Below, one piece after another: positions 7,769-15,692 of a stretch of 43,461 nt of DNA. The notes beneath the pieces are model-generated. The model had not been told where the DNA came from. It ran no database searches and worked only from the letters and a program-made list of their open reading frames with translations. How positions within the stretch are numbered: the first letter of the stretch is position 1; every line of letters starts with the position of its first letter. The stretch spans positions 1-43,461 of the forward strand of contig CAKULN010000024.1 of assembly GCA_934667175.1 (NCBI GenBank), given 5' to 3'. The stretch comes from an uncultured Bacteroidales bacterium. GTDB taxonomy: Bacteria > Bacteroidota > Bacteroidia > Bacteroidales > UBA932. The position numbers and the translations under genes were made by a program.

Positions 7769-9298
7769 ATGGGAGGCGGAAAAAAAGTGATCATATTCGC
7801 TGGTCTTGGAGGACTGGCTGTGGGTGTTTGCGCCATGTTGGCGTTAGGCGGAGCGATGAGCCGCACTTCAACCAACGAGTACTGCATGAGTTGCCACTAC
7901 CACGAGCAGGCGGATGCTGACTGGAAGAAATCCGAGCACCACAACAGCGAAAGCGGAGTGGTCACCGATTGCGTAGCGTGCCATCTTCCGCCCAAGGAGA
8001 ACGGTTTCCTGCGTTACTACATGGTCAAGGCCAGGATGGGGGCCAAGGACTTGTGGGCCAAGATGACAAAAGACAAGGACGAGATAGACTGGAGTTCAAG
8101 GAGAACCCTTGAGCACGGAACAAAGATCGTCTATAATGAGTCTTGCGAGAAGTGTCACGTCAACCTTTATCCGACCGGAATCTCTGACGATGGCATCACC
8201 GCCCATCTTTACTACGACGAGAACGCCAAGAAATTGGATCTCCAGTGCATCAGCTGCCATCTGAACACTGGCCATGACATGCCCGGCTACGAGCACAAGA
8301 GACTGGAGGGCAAGGTGATGGACACTGGTGGCGGCGAGAAATATGACAGTGCGGCTGAGGTGACATCCTTCACTAACTTCACGGAGACGGTTCCAGGGAC
8401 TACCGCAGCGATCAGCATGATCGCTGTTCCCGGAGGTGAGTTCACGATTGGCAGTCCGGAAGGCGAGCCGTTCCGCTCGGCGGATGAGGGGCCACAGAAA
8501 AAGGTAAGAATATCTCCGTTCTTCATGGGCGAGGTCGAGGTGACCTGGCATCAGTTCTGGGCTTTCTACAACGAGACGATGTCCGAGGGCAGAACCCCTC
8601 CGGAGAAAATCTATGCCAACAATAACCGTCCTGATGTCGATGCCGTCAGCGGCCCGACCCCTCCGTTCGGATTCCCGGACCAAGGCTGGGGAATGGGCGA
8701 GAGGCCGGCCATCACGATGACGCACTACGCGGCGGAGACCTTCTGCCAGTGGCTTTCCCTCAAAACCGGCCGCAACTACCGCCTCCCGACCGAGGCTGAG
8801 TGGGAATACGCCGCCCGTGGCGGCACCCAAACCCCGTACTTCTTCGAGGGAAGTCCGAAGAAATATTCAAAGGAAACATTCTGGAACAAGCTTTTCGGGG
8901 CGGACACCACTTCGATCGCAAGTTATGTGGTATATTCAGAGGACAGTTTCGGCAAGACTCAGGAACCTTCAGAGGTGAAGGCCAACCCGTTCGGGCTTAA
9001 GAATATGCTCGGCAATGTGATGGAGTATTGTTCCGATCGGTACGCCGCGGACGCATATTCAAAGATCACCGACGGAGCTTTGGATCCGAAGGGTCCGGAG
9101 AGCGGCGATGAGTTTGTGGTTCGCGGAGGGGCATATTCGGATGACGCCTCGCTAGTCCGCTGCGCCGCGAGGGCTCACACCAAGAATGATGATTGGCTGC
9201 GCACCGACCCGCAGAATCCGAAGAGCATCTGGTGGTATTCCGACATTAAGGGAATCGGTTTCAGAGTGGTGTGCGATGTGCCTGAAGGGATATTATAA
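7769..9298 (+). CDS. Tetraheme NrfH/NapC-like cytochrome c fused to an FGE-sulfatase domain
   Basis: The first ATG of this frame is at 7769 and gives 509 residues. Residues about 5-28 are a membrane anchor. Four CxxCH haem motifs follow at about Cys39 (CMSCH), Cys68 (CVACH), Cys126 (CEKCH) and Cys160 (CISCH), a layout typical of NrfH/NapC quinol-linked cytochromes. From residue 215 to the end is a formylglycine-generating-enzyme-like (SUMF1) domain: VPGGEFTIGSPEGE, RLPTEAEWEYAARGG, FGLKNMLGNVMEYCSDRY, VRGGAY and GIGFRVV. These domains also occur as non-catalytic modules; the Cys pair of true FGEs is not obvious here. The protein probably faces the periplasm and exchanges electrons with the quinone pool. 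It heads an operon with two exported sugar-type enzymes and a cytochrome c assembly pair, which suggests it is the electron partner of that module. Confidence 0.88.
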   Translation: MGGGKKVIIFAGLGGLAVGVCAMLALGGAMSRTSTNEYCMSCHYHEQADADWKKSEHHNSESGVVTDCVACHLPPKENGFLRYYMVKARMGAKDLWAKMTKDKDEIDWSSRRTLEHGTKIVYNESCEKCHVNLYPTGISDDGITAHLYYDENAKKLDLQCISCHLNTGHDMPGYEHKRLEGKVMDTGGGEKYDSAAEVTSFTNFTETVPGTTAAISMIAVPGGEFTIGSPEGEPFRSADEGPQKKVRISPFFMGEVEVTWHQFWAFYNETMSEGRTPPEKIYANNNRPDVDAVSGPTPPFGFPDQGWGMGERPAITMTHYAAETFCQWLSLKTGRNYRLPTEAEWEYAARGGTQTPYFFEGSPKKYSKETFWNKLFGADTTSIASYVVYSEDSFGKTQEPSEVKANPFGLKNMLGNVMEYCSDRYAADAYSKITDGALDPKGPESGDEFVVRGGAYSDDASLVRCAARAHTKNDDWLRTDPQNPKSIWWYSDIKGIGFRVVCDVPEGIL

Positions 9299-9364
9299 CC
9301 TGAAGGACTTGAAGCAAGCTTTTTTTAGATTATTGAATTTAATAACATAAAGACTATTAATAAA

Positions 9365-10720
9365 ATGAGCAACAAAATGGACAGAAGATCCTTTCTTGGC
9401 AAGAGCGCCAAGATCGGTGTGGGTCTGGTAGGCGGTAGCGTCCTGCTGTCAGCCTGCGCAGGTGGCGATAAATCCGGCAAGATGACTCCCCTCAGGCAGC
9501 CGGGTGAGTACTATATTCCTGAACTTCCGGACAAGGCTATTGACGGAAAAGAGCTAAAGGTCGGCGTGATCGGTTGCGGCGGCCGTGGAAGCGGTGCCGT
9601 GGAGGATTTGCTGAACGCTGCCGATGGCATCAAAGTGACCGCTCTCGGTGATGTTTTCGCTGACCGCCTGAACAGCCTTCGTGACAGCCTGAAGAAAAAC
9701 CGCAATCAGGAAGTCCCAGAGGATCACTGCTTCACGGGCTTCGATGCCTACAAGCAGGTCATTGACTCCGGCGTTGACATGGTCATCGTGGCCACCCCTC
9801 CGGTTTTCCGTCCGGCTCATTTCCAGTACGCTACAGAGAAAGGCGTCCATTCGTTCCTTGAGAAGCCTATCGCTGTCGATGCGAAGGGTTACCGTCAGAT
9901 CATGGCGACAGCGAAGCAGGCTGAGGCCAAGGGACTTAGCGTTGTGACCGGAACCCAACGTCACCATCAGAGACCTTATGTCGAGTCGTTCAAGAAGATC
10001 CAGGAAGGCATGATCGGCGAGATCACCGGCGGCAACGTTTATTGGAATCAGGGTATGCTCTGGTACAAGGAGCGTCAGCAGGGTTGGAGCGACATGGAAT
10101 GGATGATCCGCGACTGGGTCAACTGGAAGTGGCTCTCCGGCGACCACATCGTCGAGCAGCACGTGCACAACATTGATGTGTTCAACTGGATGATTGGCAA
10201 ACATCCTATCAAGGCGACCGGTTTCGGCAGTCGCCAGCGCCGCGTCACCGGTGACCAGTACGACAACTTCAGCATTGACTTTGAATATGAGAACGGCGTC
10301 CATCTGCACAGCATGTCCCGCCAGATCGACGGCTGCTCCAACAACATCAGTGAATATGTCCGTGGCACCAAGGGCTACTGGAGTTCGTCGGACTTCGCCA
10401 TCCGTGACCTTCAGGGAAACATCCTTTGGCAGTTCGACGGCGAGGCCGAGAAGGCTCAGTTCCAGCAGACAAACCCGTATGTGCTTGAGCACGTGGATTG
10501 GGTGAACCACATCCGCAAGGGTGAGGCCCACGTTGAGGCCGGGGAGTGCGGTATCTCCTCTCTCTGCGGTGTGATGGGTCGTGAGGCCGCCTACACCGGC
10601 AAGACCATCACCTGGGACGAGATCAGCGCCTCCGATCTCGATTACCTCCCGGAGAAACTTGAGCTCGGCAAGATGGACATGAGCAAGTGCACCGTCCCTG
10701 TCCCTGGAGCCGAAAAGTAA
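9365..10720 (+). CDS. Tat-exported Gfo/Idh/MocA family oxidoreductase
   Basis: The protein has 451 residues. The N terminus is a Tat signal (DRRSFLGKSAKIGVG), followed by LLSAC, so it may also be lipidated. A Rossmann fold begins at about residue 66 (KVGVIGCGGRGSGAVEDLLN), and EKPIAVDAKGYRQIM (about 162-176) contains the EKP motif of the family. The C-terminal half has the usual alpha/beta domain (WNWKWLSGDHIVEQ region, HNIDVFNWMIG). Members use a tightly held NAD(P) to oxidise or reduce a hydroxyl of sugars or inositols. Export to the periplasm means that cofactor turnover cannot rely on cytoplasmic NAD(P)H, which fits the preceding cytochrome gene. The substrate is not readable from the sequence. 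Confidence 0.9.
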   Translation: MSNKMDRRSFLGKSAKIGVGLVGGSVLLSACAGGDKSGKMTPLRQPGEYYIPELPDKAIDGKELKVGVIGCGGRGSGAVEDLLNAADGIKVTALGDVFADRLNSLRDSLKKNRNQEVPEDHCFTGFDAYKQVIDSGVDMVIVATPPVFRPAHFQYATEKGVHSFLEKPIAVDAKGYRQIMATAKQAEAKGLSVVTGTQRHHQRPYVESFKKIQEGMIGEITGGNVYWNQGMLWYKERQQGWSDMEWMIRDWVNWKWLSGDHIVEQHVHNIDVFNWMIGKHPIKATGFGSRQRRVTGDQYDNFSIDFEYENGVHLHSMSRQIDGCSNNISEYVRGTKGYWSSSDFAIRDLQGNILWQFDGEAEKAQFQQTNPYVLEHVDWVNHIRKGEAHVEAGECGISSLCGVMGREAAYTGKTITWDEISASDLDYLPEKLELGKMDMSKCTVPVPGAEK

Positions 10721-10726
10721 CCGGAT

Positions 10727-11638
10727 ATGAACAGAAGAGATTTTCTTGCGACAGCGGCGGTGGGGTCAGCGGCATTGGCCGCGGCTTCGGTGCTGCCGGG
10801 GTGTGTCGCCGCATCGGACGATAAGAAAAAGGCCGGGAGCGACCTTGAATTGAAGATTTCGTTTCAGGAGGGGACGGCTCCGGGCGAGAGTCTGGCCGAG
10901 AAACTGGACTTCATGGAGAGCCTTGGGGTTGTCGGCTTCGAGCCGGGAGGACATGGACTGGCCTCACGTGTGAAGGAGATTCAGGATGCGTTGAATGGTC
11001 GAAACATCAAGGTGTCGGCTATCTGCGCCGGTTTCGACGGCTTTATCCTCACCGAGGACCCGGCGGTCAAGGAACTGTTTGACAAGACGATGCGTGAGAT
11101 CGTGGCGGCAGCCGGAGAACTTGGCTCGACCGGAGTCATCATGGTTCCGGCATTCAATCACCAGGCTCCATGCAAGCCTCACACGATGGATACCCGCAAC
11201 TATCTTTGCGAGCAGCTCCACGACCTCGGAGAGTTTGCCCTTGAGCACGGCACGACCGTGATTCTTGAGCCGCTGAACAGGAACGAGGCCTTCTATATGC
11301 GTCAGGTGGCCGATGCCGCCGCGATCGCCCGTGACTCCGACAGCAAGGGAGTCAAGGCAATGGGCGATTTCTGGCATATGTCAGAAGAGACTTCCGACTA
11401 CGGCGCTCTGATGTCAGCCGGCAAGGAATACCTCCAGCACGTCCACATCGCCAGCCGTGGCCGTCGCGTCATGCCGGGTGAGGACGGCGAGAAGGACAAC
11501 TACGTTGACGGATTCAGAGCCCTCAAAGAGATCGGCTACGACAAGTATGTCAGCTTCGAGTGCGGCACAAAGGGCGACCGGGCCACGACCGTCACCGCTG
11601 CCGTTGATCTTCTGCGCAAGCAGTGGGCTGAGGCGTAA
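10727..11638 (+). CDS. Tat-exported xylose-isomerase-like TIM-barrel protein
   Basis: This 303-residue protein starts 6 bp after the oxidoreductase gene. NRRDFLATAAVGSAALAAAS is a Tat signal that ends in LPGC, a possible lipobox. The mature part matches the AP-endonuclease-2 / sugar isomerase TIM barrel (FMESLGVVGFEPGG, VILEPLNRNEAFY, MGDFWHMSEE, HVHIASRGRR, YVSFECG), with Glu, His, Asp and Glu residues placed as metal ligands. Relatives include hydroxypyruvate, inosose and ketosugar isomerases or epimerases, and partners of Gfo/Idh enzymes in 3-keto-sugar pathways. Tight coupling to the upstream gene suggests that it acts on the oxidised product in the periplasm. Its exact reaction is not known. 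Confidence 0.85.
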   Translation: MNRRDFLATAAVGSAALAAASVLPGCVAASDDKKKAGSDLELKISFQEGTAPGESLAEKLDFMESLGVVGFEPGGHGLASRVKEIQDALNGRNIKVSAICAGFDGFILTEDPAVKELFDKTMREIVAAAGELGSTGVIMVPAFNHQAPCKPHTMDTRNYLCEQLHDLGEFALEHGTTVILEPLNRNEAFYMRQVADAAAIARDSDSKGVKAMGDFWHMSEETSDYGALMSAGKEYLQHVHIASRGRRVMPGEDGEKDNYVDGFRALKEIGYDKYVSFECGTKGDRATTVTAAVDLLRKQWAEA

Positions 11639-12513
11639 TGTCAGCATTCGGTCATTCGTTCGGGCTTGTCGCTGCCCTGCTCTATGTCTGCCTTCTGGTT
11701 GGCATCTATGCGATGCGTGACCGTTGGCCGCTGTACAGGCATCTTGCCGGACGGAAGGCCTGCATAGTCTCGATTATAATTGTACTGTTCCTGCTCCTCA
11801 TCTTCGGGCTTACACCGCAGGATGGGAGCAGGGACGGAATTTCAGGCGTTCTCGGTTTCAGGAACATGAGCCGGTCGCCGATCTTCATCCTCGCATTGTT
11901 CCTTTTGGCGACCACCGTCACGCTGAACACGATCGAGGATATTCATAGATTTACGAGGCATCGTCTCGGGGTGACATGCGCCCATCTGGGGCTGTCGGTG
12001 ATTCTGGTAGCCGGACTTTTCGGCACCGGCGACACCGTTCAGGCAAGGATGATCGCGATGCCGAACGAGCCGAACCGTGAGGCGTGGAACGAATCCACCG
12101 ATGAATATCTCAAACTCCCTTTTGAGTTGACGCTCAGGGATTTCTCTGTCAATGAATATTCTTCCGAAGTCACTCTGACCCTTCCTGACGGCCGCTCCTC
12201 CGAGATCAAAATCGCCGTGAACCACCCGGCCAAGGTCGGAGCTTGGCGGATTTATCAGTCGGACTACCTCTCGGACACGGAGCGAGGCGAGTTCGCGAGC
12301 ATATTCAAGTGTGTCTGTTCGCCATTGTCGGAGGTCTTCCGCATCGCTTTGTGGCTGCTGCTTGTCTCCGCCGCGGCGATGGTGTTCTTCTCCGGATTCA
12401 AACCTCGTTTCGGGAAGGATGGCTCCTCCGAAAAGAAATCGTTGGAACAGAGTGATTTGAGTGCGCGGGATCCTTCCGTTGGAAAGTTCAAAGAGAAGGA
12501 GGAACGGTTATGA
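11638..12513 (+). CDS. ResB/Ccs1-like cytochrome c biogenesis protein
   Basis: This 291-residue membrane protein has its ATG overlapping the TAA of the preceding gene (TAATG). It has three N-terminal hydrophobic segments (about 8-25, 40-58, 80-100), a fourth near 115-135, a periplasmic domain (about 140-235) with ELTLRDFSVNEYSSEVTLTL and VNHPAKVGAWRIYQSDY, and a last transmembrane segment near 240-262. This is the compact form of ResB seen in Bacteroidota, where ResB and CcsA together carry haem across the membrane and attach it to apocytochrome c. Position in the operon suggests that it matures the tetraheme cytochrome at the start of the operon. Confidence 0.82.
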   Translation: MSAFGHSFGLVAALLYVCLLVGIYAMRDRWPLYRHLAGRKACIVSIIIVLFLLLIFGLTPQDGSRDGISGVLGFRNMSRSPIFILALFLLATTVTLNTIEDIHRFTRHRLGVTCAHLGLSVILVAGLFGTGDTVQARMIAMPNEPNREAWNESTDEYLKLPFELTLRDFSVNEYSSEVTLTLPDGRSSEIKIAVNHPAKVGAWRIYQSDYLSDTERGEFASIFKCVCSPLSEVFRIALWLLLVSAAAMVFFSGFKPRFGKDGSSEKKSLEQSDLSARDPSVGKFKEKEERL

Positions 12514-13457
12514 GTTGGGACTCATTCATTTGGTTCGCGTTGGCGGCTTCGGCGTTCTGGATTTCCGGCGCTGCGGTTTCATTGAAGGCCAAAAGAGTTG
12601 TCGTACCGCTGCTGTTGACCGGGATAGGCGTCAAGATATTCATTACTTTCATCTTTGGGGTCTGGATCACGCTTGGCCGTCCGCCGCTCCGCACGATGGG
12701 GGAGACCCGCCTCTGGTTCAGCCTTTTTCTTTCGCTGATCGGCAGTGTGGTCTATCTTCGCTGGCGCTACCGTTGGGTGCTTCCGTTCTCGTGCCTGATG
12801 TCGGTAGTCTTCGTGTGCATCAACATCTTTAAGCCAGAGATTCACACAGAGGAACTTATGCCAGCCCTCCGCAGCCCGTGGTTCGTCCCGCACGTCATTG
12901 TCTACATGTTCGCCTACGCCGTGATGGGCATCGCCACCATCCTTGCCGTCCGTCTCCTTTGGCTTTCCCGCCGGTCGGTATGGTTCGACAGGCTCACCAA
13001 CCGGCCGGAACGGTCAGCCGAGGAGCCAACCAGCCCGGTCACTGAGCCTGCCGAAGTGACCCCTCACCCCGAAACACCGGTCACTTCGACAAGCTCAGTG
13101 ACCGACCTCCACCTCTGCGACACCCTGGTCCGCATAGGCTGGGGCTTCCTCACAATGGGCATAGTCATGGGCGCCCTCTGGGCCAAGCAAGCCTGGGGCG
13201 ATTACTGGACCTGGGATCCCAAGGAAACCTGGGCCGCCGCCACCTGGCTCAGCTATCTGCTGTACCTTCATCTGCGTCAAGGGCAAGGCTCTACTTTGGC
13301 TCCGGTCACTTCGACAAGCTCAGAGACCGGCTCTTCCCGCAAATCCCTTCGCCGCGCTCTTCTCCTCCTGATCTTCTCCTTCCTCCTCCTCCAGATGTGC
13401 TGGTGGGGTGTCAACTACCTCCCCTCAGCCCAAGGCTTCAGCCTGCACACCTATTAA
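12510..13457 (+). CDS. ccsA: CcsA/ResC-like haem handling protein with repeat insertions
   Basis: This 315-residue polytopic membrane protein overlaps the upstream stop by 4 bp (ATGA). The haem-binding WWD-type motif is clear (WGDYWTWDPKETWAAATWLSYL, about residues 229-250, shortened here to its key part WGDYWTWDPKE). Conserved histidines lie on both sides (PWFVPHVIVYMFAY and the C-terminal LHTY). Two loops are enlarged by in-frame copies of the palindromic repeat: residues about 158-198 (three copies, giving Pro, Thr, Ser and Glu-rich sequence such as PVTEPAEVT and TSTSSVTD) and about 268-276 (one copy). The insertions lie between predicted transmembrane segments, so the protein may still work. 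Confidence 0.86.
   Translation: MSWDSFIWFALAASAFWISGAAVSLKAKRVVVPLLLTGIGVKIFITFIFGVWITLGRPPLRTMGETRLWFSLFLSLIGSVVYLRWRYRWVLPFSCLMSVVFVCINIFKPEIHTEELMPALRSPWFVPHVIVYMFAYAVMGIATILAVRLLWLSRRSVWFDRLTNRPERSAEEPTSPVTEPAEVTPHPETPVTSTSSVTDLHLCDTLVRIGWGFLTMGIVMGALWAKQAWGDYWTWDPKETWAAATWLSYLLYLHLRQGQGSTLAPVTSTSSETGSSRKSLRRALLLLIFSFLLLQMCWWGVNYLPSAQGFSLHTY
12982..13103. repeat. Three palindromic repeats inside the ccsA coding sequence
   Basis: Copies lie at about 12982-13002, 13037-13061 and 13079-13103, the middle one in the opposite orientation to the outer two. Arms are GGTT/AACC or GGTCACT/AGTGACC type around the constant core. All are in frame with the host gene and add no stop codon. Confidence 0.9.
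13313..13337. repeat. Fourth palindromic repeat in ccsA
   Basis: GGTCACTTCGACAAGCTC followed by AGAGACC, one base from a perfect stem. It is read as PVTSTSSETG within a loop of the membrane protein. Confidence 0.85.
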
Positions 13458-13520
13458 TATTCTCCACTTCTATTTTGAAAGGATTTTGATACATTTCCCT
13501 CATTCTTGGGGAGAATTTGC

Positions 13521-13528
13521 TAACTTTG
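13521..13528 (+). promoter_or_regulatory. -7 element upstream of aspS
   Basis: TAACTTTG fits TAnnTTTG and lies 63 nt before the aspS ATG. No good -33 element is visible at the standard distance. Confidence 0.5.
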
Positions 13529-13590
13529 CAGATTGCAGGTCCGTAAAGAAACGCTGACCTCCAAGGAAGAATATTCAAAATACATCAAAT

Positions 13591-15366
13591 ATGTACAGAA
13601 CACACACATGCGGAGAGCTCCGCATTGAGAATGTCGGGCAGAAAGTGACTCTCGCCGGTTGGGTGCAGAGATCAAGGAAGCTCGGCGGGATGACATTCAT
13701 TGACTTGCGTGACCGCTATGGCATCACCCAGCTCGTCGTTGAGGCTGATGCCGACGCCGCCCTGGTCGAGACCGCCACATCTTTGGGACGTGAATATGTC
13801 ATCCAGGCCATCGGAGAGGTTGTCGAGCGTCAGAGCAAGAACCCGAAGATGGAGACAGGAGACATAGAGATCAAGCTAGAGACCATCAATGTGCTCAACA
13901 AGTCCGTGACCCCTCCGTTTACCATTGAGGACGAGAGCGATGGAGGCGAGAATCTCCGCGCGAAATTCCGTTATCTGGACCTGAGAAGAAATCCGCTCCA
14001 GAAAGCGCTCGCTCTCAGGCACAGACTTGCGCATGAGGTCCGCAACTACCTTGACGCCCACGGGTTTATGGAGATAGAGACTCCGTATCTCATCAAATCC
14101 ACCCCTGAGGGGGCCCGTGACTTCGTCGTTCCTTCCAGAATGAATCCTGGTCAGTTCTACGCCCTTCCTCAGTCTCCTCAGACCTTCAAGCAGCTCTTGA
14201 TGGTGGCCGGCTACGACCGCTACTTCCAGATCGTGCGCTGCTTCCGTGACGAGGACCTGCGCGCCGACCGTCAGCCTGAGTTCACACAGATTGACTGCGA
14301 GATGTCTTTCGTCGAGCAGGAGGATGTCTTGAATATGTTCGAGGGCATGATGAGGACGATGTTCAAGAACGTCCTCGGAGTTGACATCCCGAACCCGATG
14401 CCGCGGATGAGTTGGTACGACGCCATGGACAAATACGGCTCCGACAAACCGGATGTCCGTTTCGGAATGACCATCCACGAGATCACCGACAATGTGAAAG
14501 GCAAAGGCTTCGCTGTTCTTGAGGATGCCGCCTATGTCGGAGCCATCGCGGTTCCGGGTGGCGCTGAATATACCCGCAAGCAGATTGATGAGTTGACCGA
14601 GTGGGTCAAGAGACCTCAGGTCGGTGCCAAGGGCCTGATTTACATCAAACTGAACGCTGATGGTTCAGTCAAGTCTTCGATCGACAAGTTCTACACCCCT
14701 GAAGAACTGAAAGCCATCGCTGAGGCTGTTGAGGCCAAGACCGGAGACGTTGTCCTCGTGATGTCCGGTGACGGCAAGCGTAAGGTTCAGACAATGTTGG
14801 GTGTCCTGCGTATCGAGATGGGCAACAGGCTCGGTCTTCGTGACCCTAAGGTCTTCGCTCCGCTTTGGATTGTGGATTTCCCTCTCCTTGAATGGAGCGA
14901 GGAAGACGGCCGTTTCTACGCCATGCACCATCCGTTCACCGCTCCGAAACCGGAACACATGGAACTTTTCTACAGCGACAGGAAAGAGGATCTCGAAAGG
15001 GTTTGCGCCAATGCCTACGACTTCGTGCTCAACGGCACAGAACTCGGTGGAGGCTCGATCCGAATCCACGACGCTGAGGTTCAGAAGAGAATGTTCGAGG
15101 TTCTGGGCATCGGTCCGGAGGAGGCTGAGTACAAATTCGGCTTCATCATCCATGCGTTCCAGTACGGTGCTCCGCCTCACGGAGGTCTCGCCTTCGGTTT
15201 CGACCGTGTCTGCACCCTCTTTGCCGGCAAGGAGTCCATCCGTGACTTCATCGCTTTCCCGAAGAACAATCAGGGCCGTGACGTGATGATTGACTCTCCG
15301 TCCCAGATCGATCAGGCGCAACTTGACGAGCTCAATCTGGATCTCCGTCCGCTTCCTGAGAAGTAA
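13591..15366 (+). CDS. aspS: Aspartyl-tRNA synthetase
   Basis: This 591-residue class II aminoacyl-tRNA synthetase charges tRNA-Asp in the cytoplasm. The N-terminal OB-fold anticodon-binding domain starts [10 protein letters not shown] and contains [21 protein letters not shown] up to about residue 105. Class II motif 1 includes [20 protein letters not shown], motif 2 is [20 protein letters not shown], and motif 3 is GLAFGFDRV near the C terminus. The bacterial-type GAD insertion occupies roughly residues 285-400. Length and domain order are normal for bacterial AspRS. The gene is preceded by its own -7 element and followed by a repeat array, so it is probably monocistronic. Confidence 0.98.
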   Translation: MYRTHTCGELRIENVGQKVTLAGWVQRSRKLGGMTFIDLRDRYGITQLVVEADADAALVETATSLGREYVIQAIGEVVERQSKNPKMETGDIEIKLETINVLNKSVTPPFTIEDESDGGENLRAKFRYLDLRRNPLQKALALRHRLAHEVRNYLDAHGFMEIETPYLIKSTPEGARDFVVPSRMNPGQFYALPQSPQTFKQLLMVAGYDRYFQIVRCFRDEDLRADRQPEFTQIDCEMSFVEQEDVLNMFEGMMRTMFKNVLGVDIPNPMPRMSWYDAMDKYGSDKPDVRFGMTIHEITDNVKGKGFAVLEDAAYVGAIAVPGGAEYTRKQIDELTEWVKRPQVGAKGLIYIKLNADGSVKSSIDKFYTPEELKAIAEAVEAKTGDVVLVMSGDGKRKVQTMLGVLRIEMGNRLGLRDPKVFAPLWIVDFPLLEWSEEDGRFYAMHHPFTAPKPEHMELFYSDRKEDLERVCANAYDFVLNGTELGGGSIRIHDAEVQKRMFEVLGIGPEEAEYKFGFIIHAFQYGAPPHGGLAFGFDRVCTLFAGKESIRDFIAFPKNNQGRDVMIDSPSQIDQAQLDELNLDLRPLPEK

Positions 15367-15378
15367 TCGGTAAGTCAT

Positions 15379-15497
15379 GGTCACTGAGCTTGTCGAAGTG
15401 ACCGTGCTTCGACAAGCTCATTTCGGTGCTTCGACAGGCTCAGCAACCGAATGAATGGTCACTGAGCCGCCCGGTCACTGAGCTTGTCGAAGTGACC
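15379..15497. repeat. Palindromic repeat cluster after aspS
   Basis: Two perfect GGTCACT/AGTGACC copies (15379-15403 and 15473-15497) flank an inverted GGTTGCT-type copy (about 15425-15448) and two partial copies. It fills most of the gap between aspS and the terminator hairpin. Confidence 0.95.
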
Positions 15498-15534
15498 AAA
15501 TCACCAACCATCAAAGCGACAGAATAAATACATG

Positions 15535-15579
15535 AAAGTGTGAGTGAAAATCTGAGTTTCACTCACACTTTTAATTTTG
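15535..15579. terminator. Long hairpin, probable aspS terminator
   Basis: AAAGTGTGAGTGAAA (15535-15549) and TTTCACTCACACTTT (15557-15571) form a perfect 15-bp stem with a 7-nt loop, followed by TAATTTTG. The T-tract is interrupted, so termination strength is uncertain. Confidence 0.65.
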
Positions 15580-15604
15580 TGGAACAACTTTCCTGTCATT
15601 TTTG

Positions 15605-15612
15605 TATATTTG
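15605..15612 (+). promoter_or_regulatory. -7 element upstream of the aminopeptidase gene
   Basis: TATATTTG fits TAnnTTTG and lies 81 nt before the ATG at 15693. A TTTG at 15576 is slightly too far upstream to be an ideal -33 element. Confidence 0.5.
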
Positions 15613-15692
15613 TGTTTGTGGCCTTGGCCGTCACGGGAGGACCTGTGGCTCCAAGGCTTGCGGAAATATAAATCATATAAAGACCTAAGAAT

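Noticed and set aside
9554..10531. Minus-strand frame of 325 codons
   Set aside because: It is antisense to the Gfo/Idh/MocA gene; high GC at third positions keeps it open.
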